A stretch of 64,000 nt of DNA from positions 13,151,625-13,215,624 of the forward strand of contig OX392542.1 of NCBI GenBank assembly GCA_947623455.1. The letters run 5' to 3'. The stretch comes from Mimachlamys varia. Taxonomy: Eukaryota; Mollusca; Bivalvia; Pectinida; Pectinidae. Below are positions 46,761 to 58,270 of this stretch, in pieces. The notes under the pieces are model-generated. The model worked only from the letters and a program-made list of their open reading frames with translations, made no database searches and had not been told where the DNA came from. Each line of letters begins with the position of its first letter. The stretch's first letter is position 1. Both the position numbers and the translations under genes were made by a program.

Positions 46761-49700
46761 CCCCGTTTGGGTCTACTCTAGTCTCAGTGTAGTCCATGGG
46801 TGAGGCCTGGTTCAGTACTTCATTGTTCACCAGTGGCTGATTAGAGAGAGTGTCAAAGTCCCTCACACCATAGTACTTAAACTGGCCCAACAGCTTCACA
46901 TCAGTTAAAGAAATGGTATATAGTCTGTATCATTTAATTCCTGTATAGGTTCATTTCTCAGATTTTATAAATCTCATGAAGTGCTGATTACTTACTGATC
47001 AATTATACTGCATGTGTCAAACTTCGACACAATATAATTTAGTTTCTTATTATAAAATTTTATTTTTTTTGCAAATTTGGTTAGCTTTACATTATAAACT
47101 GATGACCCAAGTATTAAGGGCTGTTTCAGAATTAACCATGTTGGAGGGGCAGCAGGCACTTTTTCAGAGATCCTGTCACCAATCATTTACTAAAAGAGAT
47201 TTAACATAAGGAAAAGTATGCAGATCTATTTTTAATCCCACCACCCATGATATATTAATACAGGTGCTTCCCAACTCCCCCACACGATTAAATTTTAATA
47301 GCCCTTACATGAAATATGAGATTTCTGCTTTTCATGAAATCTGGGGAAAAGGATACCGATAAGTCAAGGAAAATGACTCCTAGACTGCCGATTAGCCAGG
47401 GCAGGTGGTGCAGGACAAATTCTCCGTCCAGGGACCGCACCAGGATGGACAAGCCATAGGTGATGTTTCCCAGTACAGCCAGCACAAACATCATTACTGA
47501 CAGACCCTCAGTGGACTTCCTCTTGTACTGTAACATACCACCAGTGAAGACATAAAAACATCCTCTGTTTAAGTCACAGGTGGCACAAACTCAATGTAAT
47601 ATATATAATATCAACCTATTAATTAAAAACCGACCCTCGTTAGTACTGTAACAAAGTTTACATCCCAATCGTCTGTTTATCTAACTATCTAGTAGCACCA
47701 ACTCATTATATATCTAAATGTTAATTTTTGGCATGAAATTTCAAGGAGATTCATACACAACTTAAAATTTTTCAAGATATGATTTCATATTAAGTTTTCA
47801 TCAATATTGAAAAAGAAATCTTCTCAAGCAGTTCTGGAATGAAATATTTTAACAGTATTAAATAGATCTATTATGCTGTAATAACTTGATGAATAAAACC
47901 AAGTGGGCAACATCATATTTTCAGTAGCTTATTTGATCATATTCCTTCATCTTTCAGCTAGAAATAGTGCCTCTTGCGAAGTTAGTTATTCATGATACTG
48001 TTCTCATGTTCAAGCAAGGATTTTGTGCTCAAGCTTAATTTCTTTACCCATTTATAAAATCACAATTCAATCTAATATTTACACTAATTTACAATCGATG
48101 TGAAGACACTTCAAGGTAATTACTGGTTTTTATGTTGACATTTCACCTTTTGATCACAAGTCATGATTTAACCAAGTTACAAGAAAGTAACATAAGCATG
48201 AGAACAGTTCTATGAATACTGACCCTGGTACTTCACTTATCTAATATCGAGGTAATTTTGTCAATTCTCCTGTTCATACTCACGTTTTTGTATAGCTGTG
48301 AAAGTCGAGACCCAATGTAGAATATACTGGATACTATTCCAATGGCATACCCTGACTCATCGCGTATATTCTGAAATAACACAAAATTTATTGATCACCC
48401 TGGTATGTATATAATTCTAAATTGGTCCTTCAAATATACATATTGACTATTAGTTCTCTCAGATTATCTGATATCATCATCGGAAACCCAGGGTACACTT
48501 CTTTGATGTTTGCATACCATGGGCTAGAATCGATGGAAACCCTTGTTTTTCGTACTAAAATAGTAGCCAATCATATCAATAGTTTCATCTATGACTACAT
48601 CCAGCTGGACATTCAGCCGGGGTATTCCTTTTAATTTGTAGCACCGCCTGTCAACAAAACCTGATGAATGTGTTATAATTGTGTCGATTGTGATTAAAAT
48701 ATAAGGTCATGCTATACGGAGATTGACATTGGCGTCATGCTGGTCGTGGTCACGGTAAAATGATCTAAAAGAGTGCCATGAGAAACGACCATTCTGATAA
48801 ACTTAAATCTCCGAATAAACTTCTATTCGGGGAAACAAAAATTAATCATATATCCATTCTAGCCGAGAGTATCCAAACGTCAGAGAAGTGTACCGTGGGT
48901 TACTGACGATGATGATCTGATAAAGGCCTTGTATGATATAGGCCTTGTACTTACTTTGAAGAACTGGACATGTGTAAGATTGGCTGACATCAGTTGTCTA
49001 CTGCCGGGCCTGGGTATATGTACAGCACCCCCAGGGATGTTTGGTACTCCTCTTCCCCTGGACATCAAAGTCCCTATAGAGCTGACCGAGAGGAAAGCCC
49101 CGGTAAAACACAGCACTATACGGGCAGGACCGCTAGGCTGGGCTTCCTTGTCCACTGGATATAAAAAGTTACAATTACCATTTCTGAGTTTACGTTACAA
49201 AGCTCATTTATACATGATGTTGGAAGATTAATAGAATCTGTGTGATGTAGTGTAGATGGAGAAATCACAACACAGAGGTAAAATTTATGAATTTTAGCAT
49301 GAGGCTTTGCAAAGTGCTTTATTTCAAACTCAGGTAAATTGTAGTCTGAGGGTTAAGATTTTTCTCTCTTCAATACATAGGGGTATGTGAGTATCTTTCT
49401 TCCACAATTTCCTACTAAAAAATAAGCTGTCAAGTCGAAGTAAAATATAAACTTTATTTATTTTATAACAATTATAAAACAAGTTATCCAACTTATATTA
49501 ATCATTCTTGTTGGCCAGGATGTCAGTGCGGGAGGGGTTTTATTGTGGGAGGAAACTAGAGTACTCGGAGAGAAAACCCAAATGGTCAGACAGGTGCCTG
49601 TGTTTTTTCTCCGGATACTCCAGTTTCCTCCCACGGCTGCCTTGGTGAATGTTAAGTGTGCTATCCACTGCACCATCCGACCACTCCAAACCAAGTGCAA

Positions 49701-50982
49701 TGTGCCATCAACAATGGCAGCTAGATGCAATGTTTGACAAAATTGATGACATTTCTCTGGCTACACGTCAAAAGGTGATGAAGCTATTGACTGGGGATGT
49801 CTTAAACTAATACTGTCTGCCAACTGTCTTGATCATGGTAGAAACAAAGTACATTTACACACAAACTTACATTTAGAGCGTTTCCATTTCCATATATGGT
49901 AATACAGGTACTGACAAAACAGCACAATGTCAGCAAACACAAAATATACAGCAAGGTAGACCTGAAACAAACGGCAGTAATATCAACCTATCTGGTAATG
50001 GTTCAAAGACAAAGGTGTTTGAGTGGACAGTGGATAGAAGTACAAACACTTTGTTAAAAAGGTTTTTATAATGACAGACTGGAATGGAGTTACTTATATG
50101 CAACTTTGGTCCAAATTTGGTTTATATTCTTCTGTAACTTATTTCACGATGAAAAAGTATTTGAACTCTTACAATTCAAAGGCTTGAACAGTCCATTATG
50201 AAATTTTAGGGTAAAGAATGAGTTAAAACATAGGGCTCCTGCATCCGGAATATTTAACAATTTCTATCTAAATTTGAATATTTATGTAAGGTAGCATCAA
50301 CCAAACCTGTAATGGCAGCTGATTGGTCAGGATAGAACCAATGAGATTAGTGGCATCCCCGAGGGTCCATTGTAGAATGAGTAAGATAGATATACCCTCC
50401 ACTCCACGGATATTCCGACAATTCATCACCATCTGTCTGTAATTAGTAACATATATCTTATACCTAGAGGGAAGACAACTTTATTTTCATATAATGATGC
50501 TACAGTGTGAAATGAAAGTAGGGCAACTGTCTCAGAGTTTTCATCAAGAACATGCAGCAAAATAACTGCTTCAGTCCTAATTTGGCCTGTTCAGTTCTGA
50601 CTTGTGTAGCTTAAATTACCTTTTCTTATCTCTCATATAAAGTTTAACTAAAACTAGACGGTTGAAAATATCATTTGATCTGTTCAGTAAGAATTTATTG
50701 AGAAGCTGATACAATGAAGTACTATGCAAGGGAGACAACCATCTGATTTATCAGTGGTACTTACGGAATACTGACAATCATCCAAGATACCAGGGACACA
50801 AGGCCAAGGACATCCGAGGCCACACCCTGGTTGTCATGGACACAGTCCCGGAGGATAACCCACGGCCACTGAACAGAACAGTTATTGTTGGGCCGAGATG
50901 CATTGGCCACATTCTCAAAGGGGTTCCAGTCGCTCCAGTCGTCCTCAGACGACCCGAACATCCATGGGTACAGGCCCGGCAT
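46750..50982 (-). CDS. SLC66A1: PQ-loop lysosomal cationic amino acid transporter, SLC66A1/PQLC2-like, 346 aa
   Basis: Seven minus-strand exons: 50982-50765, 50436-50307, 49961-49871, 49154-48955, 48370-48284, 47527-47357 and 46893-46750. All junctions are GT-AG and the frame closes (1041 nt). The family exports Lys/Arg (and cysteine-cysteamine disulfide) from lysosomes and has seven helices with two PQ-loop repeats. Diagnostic blocks are QWPWVILRDCVHD, the first PQ motif in SIPQMV with GDATNLIGS and TNQLPLQ, VYFVFADIVLFCQYLYY, SGYAIGIVSSIFYIGSRL, RKSTEGLS with LGNITYGLS, and HHLPWLIGSLG. The second PQ motif reads SQ. N27-A-S and N34-C-S are luminal sequons. The tail lacks an obvious EPLL-type dileucine. 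The start is the first ATG in exon 1; the exon probably has an upstream acceptor and a distant 5' UTR exon near 57.9 kb. Confidence 0.9.
48475..48914. mobile_element. ~440-bp MITE filling SLC66A1 intron 4
   Basis: The left terminus CATCATCGGAAACCCAGGGT plus ACACTTCTTTGATGTTTGC is the inverted copy of the right terminus CCAAACGTCAGAGAAGTGTA plus CCGTGGGTTACTGACGATG. The interior is about 330 bp and non-coding. The terminal repeats equal the 29-bp minisatellite unit. It occupies most of the 584-bp intron, ending about 40 nt from the exon 4 donor. Confidence 0.8.
49530..49695. mobile_element. SINE-like fragments in inverted arrangement
   Basis: GTGGGAGGAAACTAGAGTAC with TCGGAGAGAAAACCC is followed 60 bp later by the reverse-complement type segment TTTCTCCGGATACTCCAGTT plus TCCTCCCAC. 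Then GTGTGCTATCCACTGCACCA resembles the end of the same SINE family as at 39440. It lies in intron 3 of the SLC66A1-like gene. Confidence 0.5.
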
Positions 50983-53900
50983 GGCCGACACTGGTACTCT
51001 GGTACAACTGTAGTATGGTGTCTAGGATACACTCATCATCGCCTTCTGACCAAGTACACCACAGCGATCACTATGATAGAAGAAAGAATTTGTTACAGCA
51101 AACTGATTTTCTGTTCAATGGTTATGTTACATGGTATTCTGAAGTCAGTTTCTGTAACAAAATCAATAATCAATCTTTGGAAATTAAACTTCACGAAATG
51201 AAATTCAAATTTTTCCCTGCATTTCATATATCAAATTATAGTGAATATTTCTTATTTAATTAAAAATCAGAACTTTCTTTCTCAACAACTGAAGATAAAT
51301 TATTCATTTAAATTTATGCTTACATGAAAATATTTTATCCTTGGTAACACTGCATAAGGTTCTCTTATATAACCTTCTGATCTTACTTACTATATTATAT
51401 AATGATTTAAACTAAATAGATCTACAAAAAGTTGATATCACAGCAAATCAGAGGTTAATGTACAATGACTACCTAGTTACATTTTACATAGGTGTTAACC
51501 TTTGAAACCTCTAATAAGGGAGATCTCCCTCATTCCATATTTCCAATGAGGGAGAAAGTGTGTGAAAATGTAACTGAAAAAGCATTGCTCGATTTGTCTT
51601 TCCCATTTTATGTATTAAAATAACTTCAAAAAGTATTTATTTGATTGAAACACACCTGCTATGGTTATTACACATACCCTGCAATAACTAGGAGATCATT
51701 TGACCACAGGATGTAGATTCTGAGTTTGTTTGAGTTTGGAATCGGATGAGGGAGATTTCGAAGAAGATTGGTAAATTTTGGTCAAAATGAGGGAGTCTCG
51801 TAATGAGGGAGGGTTAATGGGTATGATTTTATCCTGGAATGAACATTATACTTTCCTTCTCCAATAGACCAATGGTTTATCAAGTATATGTTTTGTATGT
51901 TTTAAGAAACCAAAATTGCAATTTCTGGAATTTGATTCTTTTTTACTAAAACCTGTACTAATGCTTCATATAAGAGGTGTTTTAAATATAATTGTGTGAT
52001 GAAGAATGAATGAAGAATTGAAAATGCCAGATTATCATTGTCTTAAAGGCAGAATCAAGGCCTAGCAAGTCTGATATGTGCTGACATGTTATGTTCAGTC
52101 AATGTTTTCTGTTCACTTCCCTGCATTCTCATTGGATTTATTTAAATTTACTGTAAGAAAAACAATTCTTCAATTTCAGAAAAATATTTCCTCACAAACA
52201 TGACACCACACCATAAGGCATGAGTGATTTATTGACTATCATAGAGAATTAATACATTGATTTAAAAATCCCGGAAGGCACAAAATTATAACACCCAGTC
52301 AGAGATTAAAATCTTCACATTTTTCAATCACCTGTACAGTTACAGACAATCTAAATGTGTGCCTCACACCTGTGTAACCTATCCCCAGGGTCTAGCTACA
52401 GTGTACCTGTCGTCTGACTGGGGGACTGCCAAGGTCATTATACCTATACTGGGCCTTTAGCTGGGATGTGGCACGTACCTTACTCAGGGACTTTAACACA
52501 AGTAAGTGTAGCATATATATATATACATTCCATTCCAAGGTTGATTTAATATGTGTACACATAAAAATATATATGTGTGCAGGTACGAGTACACATTTAA
52601 TAACTACTATCAATTAAAGATGTAGTAATTTGATTACTCTACTAATTGAACAAACCAGTAAGTGTGAAGAAATGCATCTGCATTTTTTATTGGTTTTTAA
52701 AAAAGGTTTATCTTCAGTGAAAATAGTGTCTTGATCCTATAGACGTCAAATTTGCCAGGTATTTAAATTATTTATATTTTTTTTTCAATTATTTGTGAAC
52801 TTTTAAATAGTGAATTGGTAATTATATGATACTGATTCTGGCAAATTGTTCCCTAAGTTATAAATGAATTTTAACATTATTCTGATATACTGATAAAATA
52901 CTACTACAAAATTCAACACACAAAATAGACTGATCTTGTATACATCTTTATGTAATACTGCATTTCTCACAGTTAACTACTGGTATTAAATCAACAATCA
53001 ACTACTAAATCTACCAGTATGGACTTTTATAAAAACCAGAGATGCATGCACATATATTACAAGTCTCTGTAAAAACCTAACACACTATACTTACAATATG
53101 AGAGCTGTACTATTTCCCCATTTACTGTCTGATACTACTTGTAATATACATGCGAGTACAACCATGGATGTCCTAAACATACATACATGCTCAAAAATAG
53201 TTTTTTTAAGAGAAATTCTGGTATATGACATAAAAATGTTCAATAAAAAAATATAATTTACTGTAAAACTGAAATTGAATTAAATATTTTCAAGAAAGAT
53301 TAAATAATGAATATTTGAATTTTAGAAAAGACCTCTGTACATGTAAGTTTGGTTGGATTTACATAAAGGCTTTAAATAACGTGACTGTGCATTTTTCTCA
53401 GAAATCCAGCTCATTAAAAAAACTATTTTGCTGAAAACACATTTGAACACTTCCAATTCAAAAGTTGGACTACTTCATTATTAGATTTCAGGGGTGAAAG
53501 AGTTGACTGTGCTGTTGTGTAATCAACCGTACTGAAGTATGTGTGTGGTATGTTCCTGGTTTATACAGTACAAATTGAACAGGTGTTTACACAGTAACAT
53601 GACCACAAGTTTTAACAAGGAAGATTTGGTCAATCAGGTTTTTTTTCAGAGATGAAAAAGTTCAGATAGTAAGATTTACCCCTAATAATGTTGACTATAA
53701 ATGTTACATATTTATACCATAGAAATTTTGACTATATATAAATGTTACATATTTATACCATAGAAATTTTGAGCAAAAAGAATCACTGCATATGTATTTA
53801 CATAATTCACAGGTTGCAGCCTGCTAACATGTAAAGACATCTGATAATGTACCTGTGATTACCTGGCCTTTACCTGGATTTTTACCTGGGGTTACATATA

Positions 53901-55837
53901 TTTCTGATTGATTGTAGCCCTATTTTATAGGACATTGATCTTGTGTAATAAAGAGCCTGAAGTGTCACTTTCTTCGATATCTATAGATATGTCATATTAA
54001 TGATTATAATCCTGTACATAACTTAGGGGCTCTCGTGATCAGAGGCCACTTTAAGGGCATGCATTAATAGCACATTTCTATCTTTATTTGAATATTATAC
54101 ATAACAAGTGAGATTTTAATTATGATTGCTTTGAAAAATTCTTACACTACTCAACTTGACACAAGAGGTTCAGAATTTTTTAAGACTTAAATTCCAAATG
54201 CTAAAAGAATGACACTTTATAAATAACTAGTAGCTAGGTACATCAGGTTGAAACAAAATTTGATTATATGTCACCACAACAAATTTAGATTTGATGTTTA
54301 ACAGTTAAATACAAAACTTATAAATATTTTTATAGGGACTTCAAAGATTTTCTAAAAGTTGCACCAAAAACTTTAAAGTGGGTTTTGATGCAAAAAAGTT
54401 AAGTCCACAGGGTTTTTGCCAGGCATTCATAGGGTCTGGTACTCCCATTCCCAATTGATAATTGACCCTATATTTTCCCAATTTCAGTCTGTATTTTCCC
54501 AATTAGGATTATAGTCATTTAAAACTCATAAAATTGTGAGGGAAACTGAACGTTGATCAAAATATTATATAATTAAAAGACTGGAAACTGAACATAAATT
54601 AAAATATTTTTGAAAGAAATAGCACATCTTTCTGATATTCATATTTTGCCACCTTGATATTATTTTGCCAAAATCCCAATTTGTGAAATATGCTTATGAT
54701 GTTTTCCTAATATTTGCCCAAGGACGCTTTCCAAAAATAGCTGACAAAATCCCTGGACCTAAAACGTGATTAAATTTGAAAAAAAAAAAAAAAATCCAAA
54801 TGATCTTGCTGTAACATCACTCTTAGTCCTCTAATGAATAAACAAATAAGATGGAATTTACTTCGATCGAGACTAGACAATCAGGCCCCATCCTTATCAG
54901 AGGAGTAATTGATGGCCTGATTCATTAAATAATCCGGATAGAAGAAGAAGAAGAATAAGAAGAATTACTTTAATCAAGAGTATTGACTTGTTCTTATTCA
55001 AATTTTAAATGATGCAGGTGTAAAAATAGTTTGTTTTAGAGGGTGAATCTATTTAAAACCAAAATACTTAAGATTTATAAACAATTAAATATGCTGACAT
55101 CATACTGCTCTGAAACCTTATTTTAAAGTACTATTGCAAAAATGTAATGTTTAGTCCACAAACTGTTTTAATTCAGGGCTTACAAAACAAAGAAAATGGT
55201 CAAAATACTGAGATGCTCAATGACCTGCTGATGAAAAATGATGTGGATATCTAATTATAGAATGATATTGTAATTTTCATACTAAACTGATATATATATA
55301 AAATACTAGTGCACTTATTAAACTTCTAAGAATTTCATGTTGAAGAAAAATGTGTAAAAACATCCGATAAATTTCATTAAGGCATGCTACACTATATGTG
55401 GGATTCAAGTCTTCAGTTCAATAGTTTCCGCTCTTGGGGGGATCTCAACACTGACCTCAAATCAATAGGGGTACATTCGTGTTACCGGTTTAACCAGTTG
55501 AACTAGCTGAACCTGGAGAGAAAACACCAGGCACAGATTTGGACCAAGACTGATCTCTGGAAAATCTTGCACGTGTTGTTTGAGGGGTCCAGACGAACCT
55601 TGCCGAAACTAAATTGCTGACTATTGCTAGTTTGCGTTATTTATTTCTTAAACAATGTCAATCATGATGAAGATGTAAAGATAAGTTACACAATTTAGTG
55701 GATGCATGAAATAGCAGCATTTTATTCTTGATATGTTATTAATTTCTCCTCCGAAACTCTGGATTTTCAGCTCTGTCTATGATTCCGTCTGTTAGTGCGT
55801 TCGTTTATAGTGGATTATTTCTGTGCCAGTTCAACAT
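50983..55837. other. probable long 5' intron of the SLC66A1-like gene
   Basis: No coding exon recognised. Two possible acceptors (CCTAG and TACAG) lie about 35-50 nt above the start codon on the minus strand, so the 5' UTR is probably spliced. GAGGGAG-rich stretches at 51515-51810 and several AT-rich simple repeats are present. Confidence 0.45.
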
Positions 55838-56475
55838 GTAGCGTGAATGTACCCCCAGTCATGGCCAAGTGTCTGGGGACCCCAACTCATGACCTCAAGT
55901 ACAATAGGATTTAACACTACGTGGGGGATCCCAACCACTGATCTCTGAGTCAACAGGTCATGACCCACTGTCTGGGGGATCCCAACAGATGACCTCAGAG
56001 TCAACAGGTCATGAACCCCTGTCTGGGGGATCCCAACCAATGACCTCAGAGTCAACAGGTCATGACCTAGTGTCTGGAGGATCCCAAAATGACCAAATGA
56101 TGACCTCTCCCAAACAATGACGTCTGAGTGACATTCTATATAACAGGTTATTATGACCCTGTGTCAGGGGGTCCCAACCAATGACCTCAGAGTCAATAGG
56201 TCATGACCTAGTGTCTGGAGGATCCCAAAATGACCAAATGATGACCTCACCCAAACAATGACGTCTGAGTGACATTCTATATAACAGGTTATGACCCTGT
56301 GTCGGGGGTCCCAACCAATGACCTCAGAGTCAATAGAACATGACCCAGTGTCTGAGGAATCCCAATGATATTAGCTCAAGCGTCAATAGGTCATGACCCA
56401 GTGTCTGGGGGTCCCAATTAATGACCTCAGAGTCAATAGGTCATGACCGAGTGTCTGGGGGATCTCGACCATTGT
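55838..56475. repeat. ~50-bp array with nuclear-receptor palindromes
   Basis: About eleven diverged units are built on TGACCTCAGAGTCAACAGGT, CATGACCCAGTGTCTGGGGG and ATCCCAACCAA. A longer block (about 56060-56200) is itself duplicated. Palindromic AGGTCATGACCY or single-base variants occur at 55955, 56006, 56057, 56198, 56388 and 56438. Confidence 0.85.
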
Positions 56476-57879
56476 CCTCAAAGTTGCCCATCTTCTTTAT
56501 TCGATAACCAATAACAAGGTTAGACACTAATTTGTTTGGTATCCTGTAGTCTTGTGGACTATAGTTAGTGAATTATTTACTAAATAATCCTTCCTTAATG
56601 TCCAAGAATTCCTGATAAAGAAACATAGCATGAAACATATCATTGGTAATTGATTGTTGGGGGCTTGAAATAACTACAGCAAGAAAATATTTGGTGAAGT
56701 GTTTGGAAAAATCGGACAATCATGATCATTATACAATATATCTTATTTCAAGCAGTTTTTCTACATTCTGATGTGACGTCTCCCATATATAAGTTCCTGC
56801 TGCAATCTTCAAGCCAATGAGTAGCAGACTAAGTGTTAGAATCAACCCCTGTATATTTTTCAGATTACATGTAACAGGAAATTAATATGGTTTTTTTACA
56901 CCATACCTCAAAATCTTTATTTTCATAGCAAATATTGAAAATGTTCATCCACATTTACAAGGTATTTATATCATCTACATTTTGTACAGGAGTCTATACT
57001 GGTCTACATTTACGTTGAAACAATGGCTAAAATGATGATATACATCGGCAAGTTATCAGTATTAGTGCCAATTATCAGATTGGTTGATTTCTATATCCAG
57101 CATGGCTGGCAAACATGATTATATTCAGAAAATTGGAAAAAATTTAGGCCTATGTCAAATAAACATTATTCAACTTCAAATTAAAATTTCCATCATGCTG
57201 ACATAGGTAATATTTTACTAGACACACAGCTTCATCATCTAATGTATGTAGCGGTCAGACAATTATATGTCAAAATGAACATTATCGTGCATTCAGTAAC
57301 AAACCAAATATAACTTACAATTTGGATTGGAATTAAATTTCTCCGCAAAAAAATTCATAAGGCCTAATTAATAACCTGCAGCCTCTCATAGAAATCCATA
57401 GGGTGGTTCAACTGGAGCTTGCAACACACATCAGTAATTTGTGTTTGTTTGAATACTACAACACTCGGTTCTATTCAGTCTGTGTTACAGAAGATGCATA
57501 AAAACACAATGGGTTCACCACTGTGGTACAGCACGTGATTATGACTTATCACTTGAAGTTGTTGAGCCTTGAACGTGAGGGGGGGGGGGGGGGCGATTCA
57601 CAAGTTTTAGTCGCTTGGCACATGAACGGGCGAAACCCGTTTTGATTTATTTCCTACGCCCATTTCTCTTATTTGTTAAGTATGTGGAATTGTTTGACAA
57701 AGTCGGTCGTTGTACTTAGGAACTGTCACGCTTAAAAGTTTGTTATATGATGACGATGTAAACAAACTGAGGTGTAGCATAGGCTTTACCTCAACGAAAT
57801 AAACTAATCAACATCACCAATTGAGTTTCTTTCCTATTTCCATAGACTTATTTATATCGTTACTTACTCATGTTGTATA
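56476..57879. other. gene-free region before the divergent promoter
   Basis: No exon recognised. A run of about 16 G lies at 57579-57594. Confidence 0.45.
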
Positions 57880-58140
57880 TCAGAACAGAACAAGAAGTAA
57901 AAGTTGATGTTTTGTAAAACCCCGTTCCAGGAAAAAGATCATCGAGCTTTAGGACGCCATTTTTTCTCCGTGACCTTTGACCTCGTTTTCGCACCGAGAA
58001 TCCTCGGAGAATCACGGAAACACCCGAGTAATAAGCCGTCTCCTTGCAGACCTAAATAGGTAGCCATATTTTTCCTATTCGATTACAATCTTACGCCATC
58101 TTGTACTCAAACATACATATTTAACTTATTGGACCCGTAA
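57880..58140. promoter_or_regulatory. putative bidirectional promoter between SLC66A1-like and eIF4G-like genes
   Basis: A relatively GC-rich island in AT-rich surroundings. Two YY1-like motifs read on the minus strand as AAAAAATGGCGTCC (57963-57950) and AAGATGGCGTAAG (58102-58090). Such motifs sit close to start sites of many animal housekeeping genes. A good donor (CCC|GTAAGT, 58137) and an acceptor (TATATAG, 58197) suggest a non-coding first exon for the plus-strand gene ending at 58136. Confidence 0.45.
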
Positions 58141-58270
58141 GTATGAAAGTTAAACATCCAATCTTATTGTTTTATATGTTTGTTTCCTTCTATATAGGAG
58201 ACAGTGCTTGGAAACAAGCCTCCGAAGGGTCCTTACCCAAGGACTTCATCGCTTCCCTTTTCACGCTGAA

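Noticed and set aside
48955..49231. Plus-strand frame MYDIGLVLTL... over 48929-49231
   Set aside because: It is antisense to SLC66A1-like exon 4, which is supported by frame, splice sites and position in the transporter.
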